A stretch of 64,000 nt of DNA from Ruegeria sp. Ofav3-42 (GCF_022347725.1 NZ_JAKRGB010000001.1:372001-436000); one strand, 5' to 3'; numbered from the stretch's first letter, positions 28,064-37,914 are shown. Program-made: numbers and translations. The notes: generated by a model from the sequence alone, not told the origin.

Positions 28064-28090
28064 ACCTGTGCCTGTTACGGCGCAGGTTTT
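28064..28090 (+). terminator. Terminator after purL
   Basis: ACCTGTGCC (28064-28072) pairs with GGCGCAGGT (28079-28087), followed by TTT. Confidence 0.65.
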
Positions 28091-28173
28091 GTCGTTTCTG
28101 GGCTGCGATCACACCCTTGCGCGCCCAGCCCGGGCGCTCTACATCTTGATAAAGACCTTCAGGAGTTACCTAC

Positions 28174-28410
28174 ATGCCGATGAGCGCCCACGAAATCGAA
28201 CACCTGCTGCGCGAAGCCTTTCCGGATGCGGAAATTCAGGTCGGCGGGCATGACGGCGTACATATGTCCGCCATGGTCGTGGACGAGAGCTTTCGGGGGA
28301 AAAACCGGGTCCAGCAACAGCGCGCTGTCTACGCCGCGTTGAAGGGCAAGATGGACGGCCCGGATGGTGATCTGCACGCGCTGGCCTTGACGACGAAAGC
28401 TCCGGAGTAG
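28174..28410 (+). CDS. BolA-family protein
   Basis: A 78-residue BolA-like protein (class II KH-like fold) with AFPDAEIQVGG, MVVDESFRGKNRVQQQRAVYAAL and LHALALTTKAP. Members bind CGFS-type monothiol glutaredoxins through a shared [2Fe-2S] cluster. The window encodes such a glutaredoxin 460 bases downstream on the same strand, which supports a joint role in iron-sulfur or iron homeostasis. CAGGAG lies upstream; the second ATG, two codons in, is an alternative start. Confidence 0.92.
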   Translation: MPMSAHEIEHLLREAFPDAEIQVGGHDGVHMSAMVVDESFRGKNRVQQQRAVYAALKGKMDGPDGDLHALALTTKAPE

Positions 28411-28583
28411 TGGATGAGCCGATCGGATGGGTTCTGCTGCGTCTAATCTTTCTGATCTTTGATATTGGAAACTTCATAGCCACCTTGTTTTGTGATTTGC
28501 CAAAGCTGCTAAAATTCGGCCCCGGGTTTTGGCGCATCACAACGAAAATGAGGCGGCGCGAATACGAACGACGCCGAGGTTGA
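28410..28583 (+). CDS. Small hydrophobic protein, 57 aa
   Basis: Short open frame starting at a GTG that overlaps the bolA stop (TAGTG) and ending in TGA ten bases before the next gene. The peptide has a hydrophobic middle (WVLLRLIFLIFDIGNFIATLF) and a strongly basic end (KMRRREYERRRG), so it could be a one-helix membrane protein. GGAG lies close before the start, so translation would be coupled to bolA. No family is recognised; the frame may be a chance one. Confidence 0.45.
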   Translation: MDEPIGWVLLRLIFLIFDIGNFIATLFCDLPKLLKFGPGFWRITTKMRRREYERRRG

Positions 28584-28593
28584 GTGACCCAAA

Positions 28594-28884
28594 ATGAGCG
28601 GTTTACTATTCTGGATAGGTGTAATCGCAACATTGATAGTTGCCGCTGCTCTGATCGAAGCCTATGTGAAACGGAACAGAAAACGTATCCTTGCCGACAT
28701 GCGTCCGGACCCGGACAAAATAAGCAAGGTTGGTGGCATAGAAAGATACGGGCTGGATCCGCTGGCCCTGGCGCAAGCCGAACACAGGCGGCTGGAGGAA
28801 GACGGATGGACCTCCACCCCGTCACAGAAGGAAACGACCACCGCGGATGCGGGTGAAGAGGACAAGCAAGATGAGCGACGTTAA
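28594..28884 (+). CDS. Hypothetical single-helix membrane protein
   Basis: A 96-residue protein with an N-terminal membrane helix (residues 3-23), a basic stretch (KRNRKR) and a charged cytoplasmic tail containing DPDKISKVGGIERYGLDPLALAQAEHRR. It overlaps the start of grxD by 14 bases and lies between bolA and grxD on the same strand, so it probably belongs to that operon. No function recognised. Confidence 0.65.
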   Translation: MSGLLFWIGVIATLIVAAALIEAYVKRNRKRILADMRPDPDKISKVGGIERYGLDPLALAQAEHRRLEEDGWTSTPSQKETTTADAGEEDKQDERR

Positions 28885-29233
28885 AACTCAGATCGACGAA
28901 ACCGTCAAAGCCAACGATGTGGTGCTGTATATGAAAGGCACCAAAGAGATGCCGCAATGTGGGTTCTCGTCCCGCGTCGCCGGTGTGTTGAACTATATGG
29001 GTGTAAACTATGCCGACGTGAATGTTCTCGCTGACGAAGAAGTCCGCCAGGGCATCAAGGACTACTCCGATTGGCCGACAGTGCCGCAGCTTTACGTAAA
29101 GGGTGAGTTCGTCGGTGGTTGTGACATCATCACCGAGATGACCCTGTCGGGTGAGTTGGACACGTTGTTTGACGAAAACGGCGTTGAGTACAGCAAAGAA
29201 GCCGCTGACAAGATCCGCGAAGCAAACGCCTGA
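28871..29233 (+). CDS. grxD: Monothiol glutaredoxin, CGFS type
   Basis: A 120-residue glutaredoxin with the PQCGFS active site (Cys about residue 31), WPTVPQLYVKGEFVGGCDI and the C-terminal GELDTLF block. Such proteins carry glutathione-ligated [2Fe-2S] clusters and pair with BolA proteins. Start chosen at MSDVKTQ with GAGGAC upstream; an in-frame ATG eight codons earlier has no support. Its stop abuts the convergent MliC gene with no spacer. Confidence 0.94.
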   Translation: MSDVKTQIDETVKANDVVLYMKGTKEMPQCGFSSRVAGVLNYMGVNYADVNVLADEEVRQGIKDYSDWPTVPQLYVKGEFVGGCDIITEMTLSGELDTLFDENGVEYSKEAADKIREANA

Positions 29234-29584
29234 TCAGCGACTGGTACAGTTTTCCAGAACAACCTGCTCACTGGCGGCCCCTCCGGTCGCCAGAAAGCTG
29301 ACCGTGGCGTCCCATCCTTTGGAACGTAAGATGTAAGACCCGGCGGTCCCTTGGGATTCATAACGGATGCCGGACCCGCTTGGCACCTGTTGCAGGGCAA
29401 CCAGCTGGTTGTCCACCATCATGGCCGCTGCACCGGACCCGTCAGGGGCGTTGAAATACGCAACCTGCAAAGGAACGCCATTTTCGCAAGTGAATGTGAC
29501 CGGCAGGATGTCCATTTCGGCCCACGCCAAGCCGCCCTGCAGAGTGATCAGTCCGGCAATGGCGCCCGTTTTCAACGCATTCAT
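29234..29584 (-). CDS. MliC-family lysozyme inhibitor
   Basis: A 116-residue periplasmic protein with a signal peptide (cleavage after AWA, residue 22). The mature domain resembles MliC/PliC inhibitors of c-type lysozyme (VTFTCENGVPLQVAYFN, GIRYESQGTAGSYILRSKGWDATVSF). Two cysteines (TFTCENG and LENCTSR) could form the family disulfide. There is no lipobox, so it is probably soluble. Its ATG overlaps the zapA stop by four bases. Confidence 0.78.
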   Translation of the reverse strand: MNALKTGAIAGLITLQGGLAWAEMDILPVTFTCENGVPLQVAYFNAPDGSGAAAMMVDNQLVALQQVPSGSGIRYESQGTAGSYILRSKGWDATVSFLATGGAASEQVVLENCTSR

Positions 29585-29976
29585 TTTGTAGATTTCTCCT
29601 CGATCACCGTCGCCAACGCCTCGGCACGTGCGGCCAGTTCGGCCAACGTATCGGTCACGGACGGTGGGACAACGGCAACTTCAATCCGCTCGGGTTCTGG
29701 TTCCGGCCTGTTGCGCAGGCTTTGCAGCTCTGCCTCAACCTCTGCCAGCTTGGCTTCGGCCACCTTGAGCCTGTCATCTGTTGCGGCGGTTTTGTCGGCC
29801 AGCATAAGCCCTGCCATCAACAACATCCGCGATTCCGGCATCCGGCCTATCTGATCAGACAAGACCTGCGCCTCATCATCCAGCATCTTCGCGGCAGTTG
29901 TCAGAAACTGCTCTTCGCCTTCCTGGCACGAGACATCAAAGCCGCGCCCACCGATATTAATGGTCAATTCGGGCAT
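29581..29976 (-). CDS. zapA: Cell division protein ZapA
   Basis: A 131-residue FtsZ-associated protein that bundles Z-ring filaments. The N-terminal domain (LTINIGGRGFDVSCQEGEEQFL, then AAKMLDDEAQVLSDQIGRMPESRMLLMAGLMLAD) matches ZapA, followed by a coiled coil (about 70-95) and a proline-rich linker. Its start overlaps the upstream coiled-coil gene stop by one base (TAATG). Confidence 0.88.
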   Translation of the reverse strand: MPELTINIGGRGFDVSCQEGEEQFLTTAAKMLDDEAQVLSDQIGRMPESRMLLMAGLMLADKTAATDDRLKVAEAKLAEVEAELQSLRNRPEPEPERIEVAVVPPSVTDTLAELAARAEALATVIEEKSTK

Positions 29977-30773
29977 TACTCTACCTCTCCCTCAGCCAGC
30001 TTTGCCTTCGACAGCAACGGCTCCAGACGGGCCAGCACGGCCTGAGCTTCGGCGGCATCCGTCGCCTGCGCGGCCTTCGTCGCCTCAAGCTCGGCCACCG
30101 TGGCGCGGTTCAACAGCTCGGCATCCGGCAAGCCGTTTTCGCTGGCGGCTCGCAATTCGTCGACAGATTTGCGCAGCTGCTCGTTTGCCTTGCGCATACG
30201 TTGCAGGTCATCGTCCAACCGCGACATCGCGGCACCATGGCTGGCGCGTTCGGCGCGCAACATCTCAAGCTCGGCATTCAGATCGGCCACACGTTCGCTG
30301 TCGGCCAGTTCCGAGCGCAATTGCGCATTCTCAGTCTCAAGCGCCTGCGCCTTGCTTGCGACAGCTTTTAGTTCTTCGTTTTCCGATTTTAAAACAGCAA
30401 GTTCGCCCTGGTTTTCCAAGGCGGCTTTGGCCTCGGCCAACTCTGACCTGGCTGCTTCGACGGCCGCAAGTTTCGCGGTAGCCTCGGACAATTGCTGCCG
30501 CAACGCCCCGTTTTCCGGGTCTTCTACAGGCGCTGTTTTGAGGCTTTCCATGTCGGCGCGCATCGCGTCGACCTCTTGCTCGTGCCGTTCCTTAAGAGAT
30601 ATCAACCGTTCTTCGAGCTGTGCGTTGGCAACACGCTCATCATCCAGAGCCGCGCGAAGTGCGGTGTCTTCACCGCCACCAGCGGGTGCCGTGTCGCCCA
30701 AGGCGTCGACTCCGGTTCCGATCCTCTCCATCGCGGCAACGATACGGCGCTGTAATTCTTCGATCTGGCTCAT
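29976..30773 (-). CDS. Coiled-coil protein upstream of zapA
   Basis: A 265-residue protein made almost wholly of heptad-like Glu/Leu/Ala repeats (residues about 40-225), with a short N-terminal head (QIEELQRRIVAAMERIGTGVDAL) and no membrane segment. Coupled to zapA by a one-base overlap, so a part in the divisome is plausible by context. No family recognised beyond similarity to coiled-coil proteins at the same place in related genomes. Confidence 0.7.
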   Translation of the reverse strand: MSQIEELQRRIVAAMERIGTGVDALGDTAPAGGGEDTALRAALDDERVANAQLEERLISLKERHEQEVDAMRADMESLKTAPVEDPENGALRQQLSEATAKLAAVEAARSELAEAKAALENQGELAVLKSENEELKAVASKAQALETENAQLRSELADSERVADLNAELEMLRAERASHGAAMSRLDDDLQRMRKANEQLRKSVDELRAASENGLPDAELLNRATVAELEATKAAQATDAAEAQAVLARLEPLLSKAKLAEGEVE

Positions 30774-30942
30774 GCCCCTGCCACCTCTTTACCAAGGTTC
30801 ACTTTTTCGCGGGCCGTCCGAATCAACACAGCCCACGTCTTGGCCTAGTCTAACCGAATGGGACGGAAAATACCCACTGTTTGCTTTCAACCACTTGGAA
30901 AGCATTCTTGAACCACAAACGCAACGCAACCCCCGGTTCTGC

Positions 30943-30970
30943 TTGCACTTTGGGGGGCGGATGGTATTGA
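30943..30970 (+). promoter_or_regulatory. Candidate tkt promoter
   Basis: TTGCAC (30943-30948), 16-base spacer, TATTGA (30965-30970), 38 bases before the tkt start. Confidence 0.35.
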
Positions 30971-31007
30971 GCGCCTCATCTGCCTGTAATCCAAAGGAAC
31001 AACGCCC

Positions 31008-33029
31008 GTGGACCTGACTGCGCTGCGCAATGCCAATCCTGAACACTGGGACAAAGCTGCGGCTATCCGCACCCTTACCCTTGACGCCGTTGCGGCCGCC
31101 AATTCCGGCCATTCCGGCATGCCGATGGGCATGGCCGATGTCGCGACCGTACTGTTCGAAAAGCACCTGAAATTCGACGCTTCGGCCCCGAACTGGCCCG
31201 ACCGCGACCGCTTTATCCTGTCTGCCGGCCACGGCTCGATGCTCGTCTACTCGCTGTTGTATCTGACTGGACATGCGGATGTGACACTGGAAGAGATCAA
31301 GAACTTCCGTCAGTTGGGTGCGAAGACTGCCGGCCATCCCGAAAACTTCCTGGTCAACGGGATCGAGACCACAACCGGCCCGCTGGGCCAGGGCATCTCG
31401 AACGCTGTGGGCTTTGCCATGGCCGAGGAAATCCAACGCGCGCATTACGGCAAAAAGGTCGTGGATCACTATACCTATGTGATCGCGGGCGACGGTTGCC
31501 TGATGGAAGGCGTCAGCCAGGAGGCCATCACTCTGGCCGGCCGCCATGAGCTGAGCAAGCTGATCGTCTTCTGGGACAACAACAAAATCACCATCGACGG
31601 CACCGTAGACATTTCTGATCGCACCGACCAAGTGCGCCGTTTTGCGGCTTCGGGCTGGCATGTGATCGAAATCGATGGCCATGACCCCAAAGCCATCGAC
31701 GCAGCAATCGTACAGGCGAAAGCGTCGAACAAACCGACCATGATCGCCTGCGACAGCCACATCGCGCTTGGTCACGCCGCACAGGATACCTCCAAGGGTC
31801 ACGGCGCGCTGACCGATCAGGATCAACTGAAAGCCGCGAAAGAAGGTTATGGCTGGCCTCATGATGCGTTCGAAATCCCTGCCAACATCAAATCCGCATG
31901 GGAGGCCATCGGTACCCGTGGTGCCGCCGAACGTGCCGCGTGGGATGAGCGTTTCGCACAGCTGTCCGAGCGCAAGCAGGCCGAGTTCAACCGCGCTTAC
32001 GCATTCGAAGCCCCAAAAAAGCTGGCCGGTGCGATCCGCGCGTTCAAAAAGCAGATTTCGGAAGATCAACCCAAGCTTGCTACGCGGGCGTCGTCCGAGA
32101 AGGTTCTGAACGTCGTGAACCCGATCATGACCGAAACCGTGGGCGGTTCGGCGGACCTGACCGGATCGAACAACACCAAATCGGCTGATATGGGCGTGTT
32201 CCTGCCGGAAAACCGCAAGGGCCGTTATATCCATTACGGAATCCGTGAACATGGTATGGCCGCCGCGATGAACGGCATGGCATTGCATGGCGGTATCCGC
32301 CCTTACGGCGGTACGTTCATGGCCTTTACAGACTACGCCCGCCCGTCCATGCGTCTGGCCGCGCTGATGAAGGTTCCCAGCGTGTTCGTGATGACCCACG
32401 ACTCGATCGGTCTGGGCGAAGACGGTCCGACCCACCAGCCGGTGGAACATCTGGCGATCTCGCGCGCGACGCCGAACACCTATGTGTTCCGCCCCGCAGA
32501 TTCCGTTGAGACGGCCGAGGCCTGGGAACTGGCGCTGACCTTCAAGGACAGCCCCTCGGTTCTGTCGCTGACCCGTCAGGGTGTTCCGACCGTTCGGACT
32601 CAGCACAAAACCAAAAACCTGACGGCCCAAGGCGCCTACGTTCTGGCCGAAGCTGAAAGCAAGCGTCAGGCCATCCTGATCGCCACCGGCTCTGAGGTTT
32701 CGCTGGCGATGGAAGCCAAGGCGATGCTCGAAGCCGAAGGCATCGGCACCCGTGTTGTCTCCATGCCTTGTATGGAGCTGTTCGCAGAACAGGACGAAGC
32801 CTATCGCAAGCGTGTTCTGCCTGCTGGTGCCGTGCGTGTCGGCATCGAGGCCGCCGTCCGCGCCGGAGGTTGGGACCGCTGGCTGCTGGGCGAACGCGGT
32901 CGTGAGGCAAAAGCAGGCTTCATCGGTATGTCCAGCTTTGGTGCGTCTGCTCCGGCAGGAGAGCTGTACAAGCACTTCGGCATCACCGCCGAAGCGACCG
33001 TTGCCAAAGTTAAGGACCTGCTGGGCTAA
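31008..33029 (+). CDS. tkt: Transketolase
   Basis: Thiamine-diphosphate enzyme (673 residues) of the pentose phosphate pathway and Calvin-type sugar rearrangements. The start is a GTG with AAAGGAA nine bases before it. N-terminal motifs are [14 protein letters not shown] and [15 protein letters not shown]. The cofactor region is [15 protein letters not shown] with [10 protein letters not shown], then [27 protein letters not shown] and [20 protein letters not shown]. Full length. A 728-codon antisense frame is a shadow. It is the first gene after the divergent zapA group. Confidence 0.97.
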   Translation: MDLTALRNANPEHWDKAAAIRTLTLDAVAAANSGHSGMPMGMADVATVLFEKHLKFDASAPNWPDRDRFILSAGHGSMLVYSLLYLTGHADVTLEEIKNFRQLGAKTAGHPENFLVNGIETTTGPLGQGISNAVGFAMAEEIQRAHYGKKVVDHYTYVIAGDGCLMEGVSQEAITLAGRHELSKLIVFWDNNKITIDGTVDISDRTDQVRRFAASGWHVIEIDGHDPKAIDAAIVQAKASNKPTMIACDSHIALGHAAQDTSKGHGALTDQDQLKAAKEGYGWPHDAFEIPANIKSAWEAIGTRGAAERAAWDERFAQLSERKQAEFNRAYAFEAPKKLAGAIRAFKKQISEDQPKLATRASSEKVLNVVNPIMTETVGGSADLTGSNNTKSADMGVFLPENRKGRYIHYGIREHGMAAAMNGMALHGGIRPYGGTFMAFTDYARPSMRLAALMKVPSVFVMTHDSIGLGEDGPTHQPVEHLAISRATPNTYVFRPADSVETAEAWELALTFKDSPSVLSLTRQGVPTVRTQHKTKNLTAQGAYVLAEAESKRQAILIATGSEVSLAMEAKAMLEAEGIGTRVVSMPCMELFAEQDEAYRKRVLPAGAVRVGIEAAVRAGGWDRWLLGERGREAKAGFIGMSSFGASAPAGELYKHFGITAEATVAKVKDLLG

Positions 33030-33058
33030 ACCCGCAAATCACACACGACATCAATAAC

Positions 33059-33087
33059 AAAAGCCCCGGTCCTAACCGGGGCTTTTT
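33059..33087. terminator. Bidirectional terminator between tkt and the thioesterase
   Basis: AAAAGCCCCGG (33059-33069), loop TCCTAA, CCGGGGCTTTT (33076-33086), with A and T tracts on both sides; serves both convergent genes. Confidence 0.92.
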
Positions 33088-33104
33088 CGTCGGATGCAGC
33101 GGTT

Positions 33105-33905
33105 TCAGCCGAAAATGATCACCGATTGCATTCCGTCGATCACAAGTTCACCGTCCGTGTTCCAGATACGCATCACCTGCGAGCTGTAGCCATCGCGGCC
33201 CGCTGTCAGCTGGTTTTCCATCAACCACCATCCGTCACGGGTCTGAACGGACTCGGACAGCAGATTTATCATCCAGTTCATCGATGAATTGATTGTCGGC
33301 GCCTTCAACAGAGGGAAAACCATAGGCGGCAATACATCGGCCAGAGCGATTAAGCCCTCAAGCCTGTTCCACATCTTTGGATCCCGATGCCGAGCCCAGA
33401 CACGGTTGTAGCCCTTGTCCGAACCGGCGAAGGGCAGCTGACCTTCGATCAACTGCAGTTCAAAGTTATCAAGAAACGGGATCGGTGCTTTGGTCAGACC
33501 CTGCGGCAGGTAGCTTGGCGTATCTTCCGGCGCTGGCGCGGTTTTCGCAGGGCATTCAACCGCAATTTTGCTCTGCTGCGGCGCACCAAAGGTAAACGTC
33601 CCGACGGCCCCTGTAGTTCCCCCCACCCGCGCGCGTGACAATAGCGTTGTGACATTGCGGCCCCGCCTTAGAACCTCAGCACTGACACTTGGGCCCTCGG
33701 TCACCGGGGCCGTAAAGTTGATCATGGCGGACCGCAGCGGCGGCAAATCTGGCTGCTGCGCGCGGGCCGCGTGCAGCAAAAGCGCGGCGGTAAACCCGCC
33801 AAAGCCCGTCCGACCCTGCATCCAGTTTGGCGGCAATGGATAATTCAGGTCGCCATCGACACGGTCAATTGAATCAAGCGTCTGGGACAGCGTAAGTTCG
33901 GACAT
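33105..33905 (-). CDS. Acyl-CoA thioesterase, double hot-dog type
   Basis: A 266-residue protein resembling the TesB-like/4HBT_3 acyl-CoA thioesterases. The first hot-dog half spans WMQGRTGFGGFTAALLLHAA to VSAEVLRRGRNVTTLLSRA, the second ends WLMENQLTAGRDGYSSQVMRIWNTDGELV. Start at MSELTLSQTLD; an ATG three codons earlier (33914) has AAGGA too close to it and is nearly as likely. Substrate unknown. The DUF808 gene precedes it on the same strand. Confidence 0.78.
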   Translation of the reverse strand: MSELTLSQTLDSIDRVDGDLNYPLPPNWMQGRTGFGGFTAALLLHAARAQQPDLPPLRSAMINFTAPVTEGPSVSAEVLRRGRNVTTLLSRARVGGTTGAVGTFTFGAPQQSKIAVECPAKTAPAPEDTPSYLPQGLTKAPIPFLDNFELQLIEGQLPFAGSDKGYNRVWARHRDPKMWNRLEGLIALADVLPPMVFPLLKAPTINSSMNWMINLLSESVQTRDGWWLMENQLTAGRDGYSSQVMRIWNTDGELVIDGMQSVIIFG

Positions 33906-33975
33906 GGCTTTCATATTCCTTCTGGTCACGCCGACCATAGAAAACAGGCGCGCACGGAACATCCGTGACCTGACG

Positions 33976-34947
33976 TCAGTGGTCAGTTGCTTTGCCCGAT
34001 ACAGACTTAATCAGCGGAGAAATAACCTTTGTCGCCAACGGAATCAGCACCATCCCCCAGGCCAACCCAAACACGCCGTCCATTGTGGCCTTGGACACCC
34101 ATTCAACGACTCCGGTCCATTGTTCTGACACTGAATGGCCAATGGCATAGGCCCAGTCATGAATGTGATGGCCCAGCCAGCCGAATCCCAGCACCTCCAT
34201 CCCGTGGATGATGATCGATCCTCCGACCCAAAGCATCGCAGCGGTCCCAACGATTGACAGGGTCTTCATTACGCCCGGCATCGCCTTGACAAGTCCTCGA
34301 CCCAGCCCTCGTCCAACCGGCGTCGGCGCGTTCTGGGCCAGGTACAACCCGACATCATCCATTTTCACGATCAGGGCCACCGATCCGTAAACCGCAACCG
34401 TCACCCCTATCCCGACAACCGCAAGGGTCGCGGCTTGCATCCACAGGTTTGGCGCTTCGATCGCAGCCAGTGCGATTGTCATGATTTCAGCGGACAGGAT
34501 AAAGTCGGTCTTGATCGCGCCCTTGACCTTTTGCTCTTCCAGATGACCGGGATCGCGTATCGCCATATCTTCCTCGATGGCATGGCTGCCATGCGGGAAA
34601 AGGACATGAAAAATCTTTTCGGCGCCCTCAAAACACAGGTAAGATCCGCCTATCATCAATAGTGGCGTTATCAGCCATGGCGCGAAGTTCGCCAGCAGCA
34701 GGGCAACCGGAAGCAACAGGATAATCTTGTTGAAAATGGACCCGCGCGCGATGCGCCAGATGATCGGAAGTTCCCGTGCAGGCGCGAATCCCTGAACGTA
34801 TTTCGGGGTCACAGCCGCATCGTCGATGATCACGCCTGCGGTCTTTGCCCCCGCTTTGCCCGCAGCTGCGACCACATCATCCACGGAAGACGCCGCAACC
34901 TTTGCAATGCCCGCAACGTCATCCAATAGGGCCAATAGACCGCTCAT
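33976..34947 (-). CDS. DUF808 family membrane protein
   Basis: A 323-residue protein of the DUF808/YedI family with several hydrophobic helices from residue 75 on (IILLLPVALLLANFAPWLITPLLMIGGSYLCFEGAEKIFH) and conserved KTDFILSAEIMTIALAAI. Start MSGLLALLDDVAGIAKVAASSVDDV matches the family. Function unknown. Divergent from gap1, with the operator-like repeats between. Confidence 0.85.
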   Translation of the reverse strand: MSGLLALLDDVAGIAKVAASSVDDVVAAAGKAGAKTAGVIIDDAAVTPKYVQGFAPARELPIIWRIARGSIFNKIILLLPVALLLANFAPWLITPLLMIGGSYLCFEGAEKIFHVLFPHGSHAIEEDMAIRDPGHLEEQKVKGAIKTDFILSAEIMTIALAAIEAPNLWMQAATLAVVGIGVTVAVYGSVALIVKMDDVGLYLAQNAPTPVGRGLGRGLVKAMPGVMKTLSIVGTAAMLWVGGSIIIHGMEVLGFGWLGHHIHDWAYAIGHSVSEQWTGVVEWVSKATMDGVFGLAWGMVLIPLATKVISPLIKSVSGKATDH

Positions 34948-34998
34948 GGTGCTTCCTTTCTTTTCACCTGCCGCAACAGGACCCTACCCGATCTCTGA

Positions 34999-35041
34999 GC
35001 TAGCGCAAGCGTTAGCGCAATCGCGTGAGGTTTGCGCTAAC
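34999..35041. promoter_or_regulatory. Operator-like repeats upstream of gap1
   Basis: An inverted pair GTTAGCGCAA (35011-35020) and TTGCGCTAAC (35032-35041) lies 88 bases before gap1. An overlapping near-palindrome GCTAGCGC-AA-GCGTTAGC (34999-35016) adds a third half-site. Its core matches the perfect GTTAGCGCTAAC before gap2. The shape (palindrome with central CG) is that of a LacI-family site. Confidence 0.65.
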
Positions 35042-35128
35042 ACCTTAAAAATATGCTGCTTTTGGTCTTTTGAGATTCAGAAATCGCGGCTATATGGCCT
35101 GCAAAGCAAGCGCATTTGGAGACGTCAT

Positions 35129-36130
35129 ATGACCATCAAGGTCGGTATCAATGGTTTTGGCCGCATTGGCCGCTGCACGTTGTCGCATATCGCGGCATCC
35201 GCCCGTAACGACATCGAAGTGATCAAGGTCAACGCAACCGGCCCGCTGGAAACCACGGCGCATCTGCTGAAATACGACAGCGTCCACGGCCGCTTTCCGC
35301 GCGACGTTGCCATCAACGGCAACACCATGGATCTGGGCCGCGGCCCGATGGAGATGTTCTCGACCTACGACATGAACGAACTGGACTGGGACGGCTGTGA
35401 CGTCGTTCTGGAATGCACAGGCAAGTTCAATGATGGCCTGAAAGCCAACACGCATCTGGAGCGCGGCGCGCAAAAAGTTCTGCTGTCGGCGCCCGGTAAA
35501 AACGTCGACAAGACCATCGTTTATGGCGTGAACCACAACAGCCTCGTTGCCGAAGACAAAATGGTCTCGAACGGCTCGTGCACCACGAACTGCCTTGCTC
35601 CGCTTGCCAAGGTACTCGACGAAGGTATCGGCATCGAGCACGGCATCATGACCACGATCCACGCCTATACCGGAGATCAGCCGACTCTGGACCGCCGCCA
35701 CAGCGATCTGTACCGCGCACGCGCGGCAGCCATGTCGATGATCCCGACCTCCACCGGCGCTGCAAAAGCTCTGGGAGAGGTCCTGCCCAACCTGAAGGGC
35801 CGTCTGGATGGCTCGGCCATCCGCGTGCCTACGCCGAACGTTTCGGCCGTGGATCTGACATTCCGCGCCGCGCGCGATGTGACAACTGAAGAAGTGAACG
35901 CCATCGTGCGGGAGGCCTCGCAGGGGTCGATGCAGCGCGTTCTGGGTTATGAGCCCGCCCCGCTGGTCTCGACCGATTTCAACCACACCGAAGAAAGCTC
36001 GATCTTCGCACCGGATCAGACCCGCGTCGTTGGTGACCGCATGGTCCGCGTGCTGGCGTGGTATGACAACGAATGGGCGTTCTCGGTCCGTATGGCCGAC
36101 GTCGCGGTCGCCATGGGCCGCCTTAACTAA
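35129..36130 (+). CDS. gap: Glyceraldehyde-3-phosphate dehydrogenase, paralogue 1
   Basis: Phosphorylating GAPDH of 333 residues with nucleotide motif INGFGRIGRC (7-16), catalytic C151 in SNGSCTTNCLAPL and H178 in TTIHAYTGDQ. The Asp that selects NAD in classical enzymes (INDL; present as D36 in paralogue 2) is missing: the segment reads VIKVNATGPLE, with A36. A relaxed or NADP-leaning cofactor use, hence a gluconeogenic or Calvin-type role, is therefore possible. The start at MTIKVGINGFG has GGAG upstream; the longer frame from 34826 crosses the promoter. Confidence 0.95.
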   Translation: MTIKVGINGFGRIGRCTLSHIAASARNDIEVIKVNATGPLETTAHLLKYDSVHGRFPRDVAINGNTMDLGRGPMEMFSTYDMNELDWDGCDVVLECTGKFNDGLKANTHLERGAQKVLLSAPGKNVDKTIVYGVNHNSLVAEDKMVSNGSCTTNCLAPLAKVLDEGIGIEHGIMTTIHAYTGDQPTLDRRHSDLYRARAAAMSMIPTSTGAAKALGEVLPNLKGRLDGSAIRVPTPNVSAVDLTFRAARDVTTEEVNAIVREASQGSMQRVLGYEPAPLVSTDFNHTEESSIFAPDQTRVVGDRMVRVLAWYDNEWAFSVRMADVAVAMGRLN

Positions 36131-36156
36131 GACGCTTTTGAAATCTTGAACCTATT

Positions 36157-36187
36157 CGCCCGCTCAGGTTATCTGGGCGGGCGTTTT
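36157..36187 (+). terminator. Terminator after gap1
   Basis: Twelve-base-pair stem with G-T pairs (36157-36168 with 36172-36183, loop TTA) followed by TTTT. Confidence 0.8.
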
Positions 36188-36201
36188 CGTCCGGGGCTCT
36201 T

Positions 36202-36345
36202 ATGACCAATCAAATCGCCATCTGGCTTGCCCTGCTGATTCTGGGCTTGATCATTGTCAGCTATGCCCTTTTCGGCACCGATCAATTCGTGTTCCTCGGC
36301 AAGAAGCTCTACGCGTTTTTGGACTGGCTCGCTTTCTGGCGCTGA
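36202..36345 (+). CDS. Small membrane protein, 47 aa, between the gap genes
   Basis: ATG-to-TGA frame of 48 codons starting 14 bases past the gap1 terminator. The peptide begins MTNQIAIWLALLILGLIIVS, one clear membrane helix, then a short aromatic tail ending DWLAFWR. The composition (helix plus W-rich amphipathic end) looks like a real small inner-membrane protein. Ribosome site weak. Expression would need read-through of the gap1 terminator or a local promoter. No family recognised. Confidence 0.6.
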   Translation: MTNQIAIWLALLILGLIIVSYALFGTDQFVFLGKKLYAFLDWLAFWR

Positions 36346-36357
36346 CAGAGGTTTTGC

Positions 36358-36394
36358 TTGACATTTCTGTCTATCTGGCTTTGTTAGCGCTAAC
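36358..36394 (+). promoter_or_regulatory. gap2 promoter with overlapping palindromic operator
   Basis: Perfect -35 TTGACA (36358-36363) followed 19 bases later by the perfect palindrome GTTAGCGCTAAC (36383-36394), which covers the expected -10 region. A repressor bound there would block RNA polymerase. The same half-sites lie upstream of gap1. Confidence 0.72.
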
Positions 36395-36426
36395 TTATTA
36401 CAGCCGCATTTCGGACGGAGCAGGAC

Positions 36427-37422
<996 letters not shown>

Positions 37423-37431
<9 letters not shown>

Positions 37432-37914
37432 CCGATCTTGCAAAGCAGCCTTGACGCGGGGCGTGACGAATTTCGAAACGTCCCCGTCCAACCGGGCGAT
37501 TTCCTTGACCAGCTTTGATGCAATCGCCTGATGCCGCGCCTCAGCCATAAGGAATACGGTCTCAATCGAATCGTCCAGCGCCCGGTTCATACCAACCATC
37601 TGGAATTCATACTCGAAATCCGCAACCGCCCGCAGACCACGGACGATGATCTGAGCGCCCACGTCCCGGGCGCAATCGATTAGCAGGTTTTCAAAGGGAT
37701 GCGCGACAATCTCGGTCCCAGTTTGCTCAGTCAGATGGGCACACTCAGCCTCGATCATGGCGACGCGCTCTTCCAACGAAAACAGAGGGCCTTTGTCGCG
37801 GTTAATGGCGACTCCGATGACCAGCTTATCCACCAGAGCTGAGGCGCGCCGGATGATATCGATGTGACCCAGGGTGATCGGGTCAAAAGTGCCGGGGTAT
37901 AATCCAACCCTCAT
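37423..37914 (-). CDS. coaD: Phosphopantetheine adenylyltransferase
   Basis: Nucleotidyltransferase (163 residues) making dephospho-CoA from 4'-phosphopantetheine and ATP. It has the GTFDPITLGHIDII motif (T/HxGH class), IIVRGLRAVADFEYEFQM and KLVKEIARLDGDVSKFV. Start MRVGLYPGTFDP is standard; the longer frame from 37974 adds an unlikely N-terminus. It overlaps the gap2 stop by nine bases in convergent orientation. Confidence 0.95.

Noticed and set aside
30774-31007. 6S RNA gene near zapA
   Set aside because: zapA is followed directly by an overlapping gene, and the nearby intergenic stretch lacks the long interrupted stem of 6S RNA.
30789-32975. 728-codon antisense frame over tkt
   Set aside because: Shadow of the strongly codon-biased transketolase gene; no recognisable domain.
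34826-35128. N-terminal extension of gap1
   Set aside because: The extension crosses the divergent promoter and operator region and has no similarity to GAPDH.
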